DNA from: Ziziphus jujuba
Lineage: Eukaryota; Streptophyta; Magnoliopsida; Rosales; Rhamnaceae
Assembly: GCF_031755915.1 (NCBI RefSeq)
Contig: NC_083384.1
Coordinates: 26,268,001-26,332,000 of the forward strand
Direction: 5' to 3'
Length of the DNA stretch: 64,000 bases
The notes under the pieces were generated by a model that saw only the letters and a list, made by a program, of their open reading frames with translations, did not search any database and had not been told where the DNA came from. The position numbers and the translations under genes are program-made. Numbering within the stretch: position 1 is the first letter of the stretch; every line of letters starts with the position of its first letter. Positions 25,179 through 36,062 of the stretch are shown here, in pieces.

Positions 25179-25616
25179 GGGAGGTGTATTCAATCTAAAA
25201 TTTGAAAGATTTTAAAAGTATTTAAAAGTTTGGAGGTATTCGATTTAGATTTTAAAGGAATTTATACAAATTTAATATCATTTAATTTAGATTTTAATAA
25301 ATTTTATGAAAGTTCATAAAAATTTAGATATATTCAATTAAAACTTTGTAGAATTTTTTAAAAATCTAACGGTATTCAAAAAGTCATTGATTTTAAAACA
25401 TTTTAAAAAATTATAGATTTTAATGGATTTGAAAGGATTTTAACAATGAAATTATGAAGAAAACTGTAAATATGAAATTAAGCTTTAATTCCAAATATTT
25501 CATTGGATTCTTATATATTCTTTATGAAATCTATAGGGTTCCATTACAATCCATCAAATTCTTTAAAATCTATAATTTATTTTAAATTTATTAAACTGTA
25601 GATTGAATACACCCCC
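25179..25616. mobile_element. MITE-like DNA element (438 bp) with terminal inverted repeats
   Basis: The left end GGGAGGTGTATTCAATCTA is matched by the reverse complement of the right end, GGGGGTGTATTCAATCTA. Related segments (ATTCAATTTAGATTTT type) recur inside. There is no coding capacity. The flanks are TAA on the left and TTA on the right, so the target duplication is ambiguous. Confidence 0.75.
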
Positions 25617-25848
25617 TTAAATGTCTACTTGGTAGACATTGAATCCAAAAATCATTCTCTAATGATTTTGTTTAAATTTCAATTAATTAATAATGTCTAT
25701 ATATATTTTTTCCTTAAAAAATAATAATAATTTAGTTATGTACATTTTCTTTTTGAAAAGTATCTTGATAAGGAATGTTTTGATGAGTTAATATACCTAA
25801 GTTTTCTGCCACATTAACTTAACAAAGTAAATAGACAAAGCCATTGTG

Positions 25849-25883
<35 letters not shown>

Positions 25884-28161
25884 GTATTCTGTTTATATTT
25901 CTAATGTGGCAAGAAGAATATAACAATTTATTGAGCCATTAGAGATGCTCTAAGTAGATCATTGTTTTATCTAATATACATAGATATCATTTAATATCTA
26001 ATTTATCTCCTTGAGAAGATTATGTAGATATTATCTAATTTTATCTATAGACCATCGATTTCAATCTTTTGGATAAGATTGAAGTTGAGATGAGATATCA
26101 ATAAAATGAAACCCAAACTAATATTTAATTATTAATTAAATATCAGTTGAAATTTTTTTTTTTTTTTTTTTTTCTCTTTTGGGAAATAAATCTTTAGTTA
26201 TTTCCTCTAGATGTGGACGAAGTTTTAGTTATTTCAACTAGATGTAATTGAAGTTATCCCCGCGCATTCGTTATTTGATTGCTTTACGTAAAAGCAACAT
26301 AAATGTTGACACATACCCTGAGATAATTTTACCGGCATCACATATGATTCATTGAAAAAAAGAAAAAAAAGAAAAAAAATATGGCTATGATAAAAACTTA
26401 AGAAGAAGAAGAAGAATAAATGGAAAAGAAAAATCTTCAAATTGATAGAGAAATTTGCATTAAGGCTAACATAAAATCCCTCTAAAAGGATTAAGTAATA
26501 CTTATAATGTATTGTTAAAGTAAATAAAATTGAATATGGGTTCCACATTATTATTAATGAATGCCACCGTACTAGTGTGAAAGTAAGTATTATTCATAAT
26601 TAGTAGTGTATTCCATACATATTTCATGGAAATAAAGATATATCATTTGCAACATTCCTAACTTTTTATGTCTCAATGTTACTCCCATATATATATATAA
26701 TCAGTTTTTTATTAGATTCTGTTTGAAATATATCAAAATTAATAAGAATTTAAAATTTTTTAAAAAATAAATATTTATCTATTGTTTATGAGGTTTTTGA
26801 GGTTGAAAAATATGGACTCATGGAAAAATATTTATTATTATAGGTATTGATGTGCATATTTTAATGCAAATTGATATCAAATTACATATAATTCATAGAA
26901 TATTATTACATGTATGTTGCCGTCAAATTTAATTTAATTTGGCCGACTTGCACCATTATGTCCGCGTAGCCGAATGTATATCCATAGTTATACAAGTTGG
27001 AATATTATTTCTTTACAAGACGTGAATTGCATTTAGCTAGTTTCTTGTGATTTTTCTTGCCTTATTTTCCCTCCCTATGTCATGCATTTATGTGCCCATT
27101 CCTTTCGACTTTTGTTGTGTCTTTCTCTCATAACACAGATAGAATCGAAGCCCAAGACAAGGATGGTGACAAGGAGAGTTGTATACGAAGGCTGCCTATA
27201 TGTCTTGCATGCATTCCCCCAACCGACCAATGCTATTTACTGGGCCATCCCTTCTCTCTCTCTCTCTCTCTATTTATGTATTATGTGTTTGTATATATAC
27301 ACTTTTATCCTTCATGACATAATCCTTTTTATTGAAAAAATTAAAAAATAATAAAATAATAAAAAAGGGAGACCTCACATTTCATCATTAAATAAAATAA
27401 GTAATTAATAGTCTCTATTTGAGACTATGATTATTTATGAATCCTTCTCTACTAGAAATTAAGTGATATCGAAATAAGCATCAAATTAGGATTTTTTTTT
27501 CTTTTTTTTTTTTTCCCCATTCCTTCTAACACTAACAAATATGTGATTTCTTAGAAACAAACATCATACACACAAATAATAACAATAATAAATTAATTAA
27601 ATTAAATTAAATAAAACCGTTTTCATGTTTTTAGTCGAACACTATAGGAAACATTTTTATCTTTTTACAAGTAATTTTATCCATTTCAAAATTATTTGCA
27701 AACATATACAAAATCATCTGGGGGTAGTTCTCTTATAGCTAGACCTAGAACGTTAATTATTTGTTCACGGTATAATTACTTATACGTCAATTTATGTCGG
27801 AGTTACAAGTTATTTGTTTTATAAATACAAACATATGCAATCATGCCGTTAAGTGACAGACAATATCATGGGAATATAAAATTTCTTCAAAAATTATATT
27901 ACAAGATTGCTTTTACTCAAAGGGCCCAAACATTTAAAAAAAAAAAAAAAAAAAAAAAGCCTTAGACTAAGTTTAGCCAATTGTATGCTAATCTAGTTGG
28001 TTAACCTATCCAATAATCATATAACATTTACCTTTCCAAACAAATTTTGACGGTGTTCTAATTCTCCGCTTGGTTTATCGTTTGTTAATCAACAAGAGTA
28101 ATGATGGAAATGCGATTTAGTTTTGTCCATGAGGTTGTTGATAAAGTTGTATTGTATAAGC
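25617..28161. other. Intergenic DNA
   Basis: No gene. It holds a 31-nt poly-T (25852-25882), the inverted partner of the 24.3-kb repeat (26234-26600), and a CT run near 27253-27272. The less A+T-rich 27060-27250 stretch has two overlapping short frames but no recognisable protein. Confidence 0.55.
26234..26600 (-). repeat. Dispersed repeat copy, inverted partner of 24308-24590
   Basis: Read on the minus strand, it follows the 24.3-kb copy block by block with moderate identity. The interval between the two holds the 25.2-kb MITE. Ends are approximate. Confidence 0.45.
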
Positions 28162-28411
28162 AAAATCAGAACAATGTATATATTGATTACATTAATTAAA
28201 TTACTGCCCTGTCTCTGCCGACTAAACAAATATGATATCTCTGTTGACTAATTTATAAAGAAGAGCCACGAATTATGACTTGGAAATTTTCTCCTCGAAT
28301 TTATTTTATCTCTTTATTTTTTAAGTGAAATACTACTAGTCTACAAGGAATAACTCACAGTGTGTACACATATGAAAAATGATAAATGCCTATATCTTAA
28401 GCACATCAGAG
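28162..28411 (+). repeat. 250-bp tandem duplication, copy 1
   Basis: Nearly repeated at 28432-28672 in the same orientation. Long shared runs include 'gacttggaaattttctcctc' and 'ctactagtctacaaggaata'. Non-coding in both copies. Confidence 0.88.
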
Positions 28412-28431
28412 AGATATATATTTTTATTAAA

Positions 28432-28672
28432 AAATCAGAACAATATATATTTTTATTACATTAAATTACTGCCTCTCAGCCGACTAAATAAATATGATAT
28501 CTATGTTGATTAATTTAACAAAAAGAGCCACAAAATATGACTTGGAAATTTTCTCCTCGAATTTACTTTATTTCTTTATTTTTAAATTGAAATACTACTA
28601 GTCTACAAGGAATAACTCACAGTATATACTCATATGAAAAATGATAAATGACTATATCATAAGCCAATCAGA
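28432..28672 (+). repeat. 250-bp tandem duplication, copy 2
   Basis: Second copy of 28162-28411, separated by about 20 bp, with scattered substitutions and small deletions. Confidence 0.88.
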
Positions 28673-29032
28673 AAAATGATTATTTGTCTAGTAACAGAAA
28701 AATGCTTGTTTATTTTAATTTTGCTGGGAATATTTTTACCCAAGCAAATCAATTGTATAAAGTCTTAAGAACATAAGTTAGACTTTTATGTTTCCCTCAA
28801 AAAAACCATTATAAAGTACGAGCATTTGAATTAATTAATTGATAAGAAATTTCGAAATGTAAAAATATTAGGCAAAGCGTCCTGCAAAAGGAAAAAATAA
28901 AAAAATTGGCAAAGCAGGACGAATCCAAGAAACTGGTTCACGGTTATTGAAGTTCTAACAATCTTCTGTGGATTCCATCCAAAATTTCAAATTTGAAAGA
29001 TTACATATTTTTAAAAGTTAATATAAAATAAT

Positions 29033-29396
29033 GACTTAATTGCATTTAGATATTCTTAATTTGTAGGATTTAACAATTTAAATTTTCAACTTTCAAAAAT
29101 ATCAATTTTATGTCCTAAATTTTTAAATTTGTTGCAAACCGGTCCAAACCCAATTTTTGACCAAACAAATTGATAATGGTCCTATTTTTTTGGTTTTTCA
29201 TTGATCAACATCCTAAATTCTTTCCTTATAAAATCAATTGTAAGCTTTTAGATGAAACTCTTATTCATTTATTTGTTCAAAATTAGTGATTGAATCAATT
29301 TGCAACAAAATTAAAAATTAAAAGTTTGAATCATTATTTTTGAAAGTTGAAGGTCTATATAACAAAACATTATAAGTCAATACACCAATTAACCTT
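29033..29396. mobile_element. Candidate long-TIR non-autonomous element (about 364 bp)
   Basis: The first and last roughly 100 bp are imperfect inverted copies. Both arms contain TTCAACTTTCAAAAATA and, farther in, TTTTGTTGCAAA. Long arms suggest a Mutator-like MITE, but the expected 8-10-bp target duplication is not obvious. Confidence 0.55.
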
Positions 29397-29738
29397 AAGA
29401 TATGCTTTTAAATTGTTGAGAGAGTTGCAACAATAGAAGTTTCCATGGAAGGAAAATTACCAAACCCCACACTAGTCTAATAAAATAATTGCATATATCC
29501 ATGTAATGTTTTATATATTATTTTTTCATACTGGGGGTGGTATATTCAAATTCGAACCTTCGTTTTTGTCAAAAATAGATGGTGCCTGTGGCATAGAGAC
29601 TGAAATTTTAACATTTGTTAAAGAAAATAGTAATATATAATTTTCTTAAAAAATTTTGATGAAAGATTTGAAATGATAATTTTTCTCGGGAAGAAAATTA
29701 CCTCCTGCATTACTCTTATAAAATAATTGAGTATATGC

Positions 29739-29769
<31 letters not shown>

Positions 29770-30002
29770 TATAATTAATCTCTTAACCATCAAGGATTTT
29801 ATCATTAATTTTTTGATTGCATCAAGAGCTCAAATTTAAAGGTGTTTTAATGGATTAAATGAATTTGGTGAAATACTAAAATCTTATGAAAGCAAATTGA
29901 GCTTTTTATGGGCTTGTTTAATCTCCAAAAATATTTTTACATCTTTACTTTTGAAACAATTCAAGAATTGGTAAATGATAATCTAATAGAAAAACCATTA
30001 GA

Positions 30003-30034
<32 letters not shown>

Positions 30035-30159
30035 ACAAGTTAAAATTTTGGTGAATGTGCTTGATCAATTACATGCAATCCACAATAGCGCATCATATGT
30101 TATGTGTAATAAACTAAGCACACCTATACTATGATGGGTGTGTACATATATGATAGCAG

Positions 30160-30208
<49 letters not shown>

Positions 30209-30424
30209 GGCTCTATAATGTGGATATGATGGTAAAATTATCAAGATTTTCTTTTGTAGTTTTTAGATATTGAGATTAAAAAATTTATTTATGATCATAT
30301 AAGTTTCTACATGGTTTACTTTGCTTTAATAAGATTTAATTTTAAATTTTAATTTATAATATAGTTCAAGGAATAATAATGAAAAATCTATTACTAAAAC
30401 CTTTAGGTTGATTTAATGTAAGTA

Positions 30425-30467
<43 letters not shown>

Positions 30468-31836
30468 TTGTACACATATATAATTTTGCTAAAATCGACA
30501 TCTATAGTTCATTATAATGTGAGAATTTCTCATCGAGTAACATGTTGCCAAATGTTTTTATCCCACAATATGTTGGTTGATGTAAAACATCAAGTTATAA
30601 TAGAGAACAATCATCTATTATAGCAAATCTGTCTGTATATGTATATGCTTTTTTTACTGCGATAGACTTGAATTTTAAACATTTCCTAAATAAAATAGGT
30701 TATTTTGATTAGTTAATGTAAATGCATTAACTTAGAGACTGTCTTCTAGTTAGACAGTAAACTGTATACATAATTTAAGAGTTGTTTTGGAATAACATGC
30801 ATTAAACGTCCACTAACACGACAACATCCTCTTTGATAAACCAGCCAAGTAATAAGAACAACTTACGTTAGAGAATCGGATTTGGGGTCCATATGAAAAA
30901 AAATATAAAAAAACACAGTTGTCCCTTGATACCATCCAAAATAGGTCCAACTGCGGCCTAGCTATATATTATTTTTAAAGCTATAGCTTTGCATACGTTT
31001 TAAACATTAAAAACATCAACCTCTCTTCAAACACTTTCGTTTCTCTAAATCAATTATTATTATTTTTTTTATTTTTCAAAAAAGTGGTTCCAAAATTGTC
31101 AATTATAAATCCATCCGAGGTATTAATTTTATGGCAAAAAAGAAGAAAAAAACAAAAAAAAAACCTACTAAATCTGAATCTATATAGCTAATAAAACGGT
31201 CCATATGCCAATCTAGCTATCACAAATTTTTTTTAAAAACAGTGGTAATAAGGTTATAAGAGAAACAGTCCCACCAGTACCGATCATCATCATGCTGGTT
31301 TTGAAAAGTACATATAGCAATTCTATCCATGTAAACCTTCTTCATGCCATAAGCAGAATCGGTGTCATTCAATAAGAGCAAGAGAAAAGAAAATATATTA
31401 TGGGTTAACTTTGACTCAATAAATAAGGGAGATTGATTACGAGGGTCTCTAATTTTCTTTTTCAGTGGTTCATTTTGGAATCAAAAAATATTATCGAAAA
31501 TATTATCTGTATGCGTAGAGTATTTTGCAGGCCCAAAAACAGTGACATGGTCGGTCATAAAAGGAAGCTTAGAATTTCAGTTGGAAATTGTGAGAAAAAT
31601 AAGAGTTTCAACTCAGTCAACCGTATCATTCTGTTTCTTTTTATGTTTTTTTTTTCTTTTTTCTTTTTTATTTTATTTTATTTCTTTTCATCATCATGGT
31701 TTCCTACAAAAACAATAATGGCCGGTCCATGGTTAAATTCCATTTTAGTCCCATATTTTCTCAAACCCCTTTTGCCTTTAAATCCCATTAACGCTCTTTC
31801 ATAACGCCAAACCCCTCTCTCTGTCTCTGTTTCTCT

Positions 31837-31838
<2 letters not shown>
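29397..31838. other. Intergenic DNA and MATE promoter region
   Basis: No gene. AT-type microsatellites occur at about 29736-29768 (AT then AC), 30009-30033, 30163-30202 and 30429-30470 (AT then GT). The last few hundred bases before 31839 should hold the MATE promoter; no TATA box stands out. A frame at 31433-31804 ends in poly-T-coded phenylalanines and is not a gene. Confidence 0.55.

Positions 31839-31874
<36 letters not shown>
31839..31874 (+). repeat. (CT)n tract in the MATE 5' leader
   Basis: About 18 CT units ending 6 nt before the start codon at 31881, within a longer pyrimidine-rich leader from about 31814. Confidence 0.9.
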
Positions 31875-31875
<1 letters not shown>

Positions 31876-31880
31876 AAACT

Positions 31881-33455
31881 ATGTGTAAGTCATCTTCTTC
31901 CTCACTTTTCTGCAATTCCAAACCAGAGCCACATCAAAACAACCATTCCTCAATCAAAGTACAAGAATCCGACCCACTCTCACCTTTGATCCCAAAAACA
32001 CCAACATTTGAGGAACACAATCAGAACCCCAAAAAAACCAACCTTTCTCTTGCTTTTACAGAATCAAAATGCATATTCAACGTAGCTTTTCCTATGGTTT
32101 TAACAGGGCTTTTATTGTATTCCCGTTCTATGATCTCCATGCTATTTCTCGGCCGTCTCGGCGAGCTTGCTTTGGCGAGCGGTTCCCTAGCAATCGGCTT
32201 TGCTAATATTACAGGGTACTCTGTTTTCTCTGGTTTAGCTATGGGGATGGAACCAATTTGCGGTCAAGCTTTCGGAGCGAAAAGATTCAAACTTCTTGGC
32301 CTAACCATGCAGAGAACCGTTGCTCTGCTTTTGCTCACTTCGATTCCAACAGCATTTTTATGGTGCAACATGAAGAAAATCTTGGTTCTGTTTGGCCAGC
32401 AAGAAAATATAGCCACCGAAGCACAATCTTACATTCTTTATTCACTTCCGGACCTCATTGCTCAAACCCTTTTGCACCCTTTGCGAATCTATCTCAGAAC
32501 TCAATCCATTACTCTGCCTCTCACATACTGTGCAATCTTTGCCATTCTTCTTCACGTTCCCATCAACTACTTTCTAGTTCATGTTCTTGATCTTGGAATC
32601 AAAGGCGTCGCATTGAGCGGCGTTTGGACCAATTTCAACCTCGTAGGTTCGCTGATTGTCTATGTGATAATCTCCGGAGTCTATAAGAAAACTTGGGTTG
32701 GGATTTCCTTGGATTGTTTGAGAGGTTGGAAATCTCTGTTGAGCCTCGCAATCCCGAGTTGCATATCGGTATGTCTCGAATGGTGGTGGTACGAGATCAT
32801 GATTTTGCTCTGCGGTTTGCTGATTAATCCCCAAGCAACCGTAGCATCAATGGGTGTTCTGATTCAAACAACAGCTTTGATATACATTTTCCCATCTTCT
32901 TTAAGTTTTAGTGTTTCAACAAGAGTTGGGAATGAGCTCGGTGCTAATAATCCCAAAAGAGCGAAATTCTCAGCCCTTGTTGGTCTGTCTTTGAGCTTTG
33001 TATTGGGATTTTCAGCATTGTTGTTTGCTGTAATGGTGAGGAAGACTTGGGCAAGCATGTTTACAAAAGATGCAGAGATTATAGCTTTGACATCGATGGT
33101 TTTGCCTATAATTGGAATGTGTGAGCTTGGAAATTGTCCTCAGACAACCGGTTGTGGAGTTTTGAGAGGAACAGCAAGGCCAAAACTTGGAGCAAATATC
33201 AATTTGGGTTGCTTTTACCTGGTTGGGATGCCAGTTGCTGTTTGGTTGGGTTTCTTTGCTGGGTTTGATTTTAGGGGACTTTGGCTTGGTCTTTTGGCTG
33301 CACAGGGCTCGTGCGTGTTGACCATGTTGTTTATTTTGTCGAGGACCAATTGGGAAATTCAAGCTCAGAGAGCCAAAGTGCTAACAGGAACTGTCACTGT
33401 TGATGATGAAAAACGACAAGAAGAGGAGGAAGACGAGACAAGAGAACCAGTTTGA
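31881..33455 (+). CDS. DTX49: MATE efflux transporter, DTX49-like
   Basis: This single-exon gene encodes 524 aa, a predicted 12-segment membrane antiporter of the multidrug and toxic compound extrusion family. The hydrophilic N-terminus (1-60) is followed by two MatE repeats (about 65-230 and 285-450). Diagnostic motifs are GQAFGA (128-133), CLEWWWYE (298-305), STRVGNELGA (346-355) and CPQTTGCGVLRG (419-430). The WWWYE motif and overall sequence place it in the Arabidopsis DTX48-DTX56 clade, and DTX49 is the closest I recall. Clade members sit on endomembranes or the plasma membrane and influence growth, senescence or iron; the substrate here is unknown. The N-terminus MC plus a serine run matches the clade, and the CT leader ends just upstream. 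The last 24 nt of coding sequence, including the stop codon, fall in a 35-bp segment repeated 39 bp downstream. Confidence 0.96.
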   Translation: MCKSSSSSLFCNSKPEPHQNNHSSIKVQESDPLSPLIPKTPTFEEHNQNPKKTNLSLAFTESKCIFNVAFPMVLTGLLLYSRSMISMLFLGRLGELALASGSLAIGFANITGYSVFSGLAMGMEPICGQAFGAKRFKLLGLTMQRTVALLLLTSIPTAFLWCNMKKILVLFGQQENIATEAQSYILYSLPDLIAQTLLHPLRIYLRTQSITLPLTYCAIFAILLHVPINYFLVHVLDLGIKGVALSGVWTNFNLVGSLIVYVIISGVYKKTWVGISLDCLRGWKSLLSLAIPSCISVCLEWWWYEIMILLCGLLINPQATVASMGVLIQTTALIYIFPSSLSFSVSTRVGNELGANNPKRAKFSALVGLSLSFVLGFSALLFAVMVRKTWASMFTKDAEIIALTSMVLPIIGMCELGNCPQTTGCGVLRGTARPKLGANINLGCFYLVGMPVAVWLGFFAGFDFRGLWLGLLAAQGSCVLTMLFILSRTNWEIQAQRAKVLTGTVTVDDEKRQEEEEDETREPV

Positions 33456-33505
33456 TGATTTATTATACAAGACGAGACAAGAGAACCAGTTTGATGATTT
33501 ATTAT
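33432..33505 (+). repeat. In-frame 39-bp-period duplication across the MATE stop codon
   Basis: The 35 bp at 33432-33466, which include the stop TGA (33453-33455), recur exactly at 33471-33505. The period of 39 is a multiple of three, so a second in-frame TGA lies at 33492-33494. Confidence 0.92.
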
Positions 33506-36062
33506 GTATACATTTATTATTATTATTATTATTATTATCAAAATCCCACGTTGATTAATGTAGTAGTATAGATTGAAAATAGTGCAATCAAAAAAAAAAA
33601 AAAAAGAGTATATTCATGTAATTAAAATCATGGGATTGTGAAGTAGGTAGAGAGCTCTTTTTGTTTATTCATTGTTTTTCTTTGTTTTCTTTTAGTTCAC
33701 AATTGAAGTTGGGGGAAATAGCAAAATCGTACTTTTTTTTTTTTTTTTTGTTGCTTGTAACAAAATTAGGGGTATTAAAAAATATAACCGATCTAATGGA
33801 ACCAACCAATCAAATAAAATTAACAGATCCAATCCAAATCAATTCAATAAAATTGAATCGAATTAGATTGAAATTTTTGAAATCTAATTGAATTGGTTCG
33901 GTTATCTATTTTGATGTTAAAAAATCATCAATTTAAACCGATCCAATCTAAACCAATCCAATTTTATTGGATCAATCCAATAAAATTGGATTGAAAATTA
34001 AAATTCAATTAAATTAGATTGATTATTATTGATTTTGATGTTTAAAAATGACTAATCCAAACTGATATATATATATATATATATGAGTTTTATTGGTTAA
34101 GTTATAAAGTCAAATAAAATACACTAGAGTAGATTATTTCTCTTATGGCATTGGATTTAATTGTAATATTGTAGAATTTTTTTTTAAATTTTATAAAAAT
34201 TGAATATTTATTATATTATAGTATTGTTAAATTTTTTGTGGAATTTAAACTTCTATAATGAAATTTGTTGTATTGTTGATTATGTTATTATAATATTGAG
34301 AATTGAATTGGGTTAAGTAAAAATTAAATTTAATCCAAATTGATAGAAATAATGAATCAAATCGATGAAATTTAGATTTGATTGAATTGAATTTTTTCTA
34401 ATCATGGGATTAGATTATATTAAAAAAATTTGAAAACCGATTTATATTGAATCGGATTGAATATTAACCAAATTCATTAAACTGGAACCGACGAACGAGC
34501 GTGCTTAAATATGTACTGGAACCAATTTTTGCTTTTTCCTTTGTTTTTTTTCTTTTGTTTTATTTGTGTGAAAAAACAAATATCGTTGTCATTTTGTTGC
34601 TAAGTGGCACGTTCTTGGAGGTTCACATTGGTTTTTTGCTTTTTGTTTATTAGAAGGGAAACAAGCACGGACCGATGTTGATTGTATTTGTTTCTTTTTA
34701 CCAACTCTTGGCGGTGGAAAATCCTATTGTATGTGAAGTGCATTTCATTTTCTTTCTTTCTTTCTTTCTTTTTTTTTTTTTTTTGGCCTTTTTTTAGTAA
34801 ATTCGGAAGCGAAAACTTTAGCATGAGACTTTAAACCGAAAATCTTAAACGTTTTCATTAATGGAAATACATTTCATTATGAGTTTTAAGAGTGTGTACT
34901 TAGAAAATATCTGAATAAAAAAAATTAAAAAAATTGTAAAAGCGTTAGGATTGGAGCGTGATGTAACGCGCCAAAATGTGCGATCTGTTTAAATTTGTTG
35001 GTCAACGCGTAAATGGAAATGGGCGTTTTGTCGGTTGCTTGGATTTTCTAACGCACGCAACCGGGTCGCTTTGTTGTTACTGCCGACTCCGTGTACGACC
35101 CGTTATCTTAATCGGGTGACCCGTTCCATTCTCTCTCTCTCTTTCTTCTTTTTAAAATGGGGGCATAATTGTAATTGGGCCGGTTCGGAATGGGTTGTTG
35201 TAGGAGTATTGTCCATGCTCTACTGATGTAATGCCTGGTAATGTGTTGTCGATGTGGTAGTGGATGGTCAAAATTAGTATAGTTAATTTCAATTAATATT
35301 CGTTTCCTTAAATAATGATAAATGATTTTTATTTCTTTGTATAACATCTTTACACTAAATTCATTAAGACCGGTTCTATCACATCAATTAGTAGGTATGT
35401 TTAATTATATTATGTTAATTTATTAAATATGTCATATCATTTATATTATTTCTAAAATTCAATATAATTAAACTTTAAATTGTTAAGTTAGTTATTAACA
35501 AATTTAATTTTTTTAAATATTTAATCCAAAATAAATAAATTCTTTTAATATGAATTTATTAATATATTTAATTTTTTAAAAAAGAATTATCTTATTCATT
35601 ATATTTCTCAAATAGTTTGAAGGAAAAAAAAAAAGGAATACAAATATTCTTTTTTATTATTAATTTACTTTAAAGAAAATAAAAACATTATATGGACTAT
35701 TGCTGTATTTTTATACGCATTTTGGCAAAATTGGTATATATATATATATATTATTTTTCTTATAAAATAGTTGCAACCCAAAAAGAAGTATAAAAAAATA
35801 TATATTTCTTTTATTTTCAAAAATTAAAAGGAAAAAGATGTCTCTCTCCATTTATGATATTAAGCTCAAAAAGTATGTCTGTGTGTATATATATAGGATG
35901 AAATATAATACATAATAACATTTTATATCTGTTGGATGGAATATGAAATGCAAAACAATGTTTATTAAGGTAGTTTTTAATGAAATATACATATATTTTT
36001 TAAGTTTGTTATTTTTTAAAATAAAACTTAAATAATGAATTTTTTTTTTTGGCATACAATAA
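33506..36062. other. Intergenic DNA with dispersed repeat-like sequence
   Basis: No gene. An ATT run occurs at about 33514-33539. From about 33770 to 34500, motifs of the AACCGATCCAAT/ATTGGATCGGTT kind recur in both orientations, as in old plant DNA elements, but no clean ends were found. A poly-T follows near 34768-34784. A less A+T-rich patch at 34940-35240 has no supported exon. Confidence 0.5.

Noticed and set aside
27166..27186. Resemblance to miR399 (AAGGAGAGTTG core)
   Set aside because: Several mismatches outside the core and no complementary arm nearby to form a precursor hairpin.
29540..29560. TTCGAACC-like string resembling a tRNA T-loop
   Set aside because: No acceptor, D-arm or anticodon arm can be built around it on either strand.
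31433..31804. 123-codon frame upstream of the MATE gene
   Set aside because: Contains phenylalanine runs from poly-T, has no domain, and overlaps the expected promoter.
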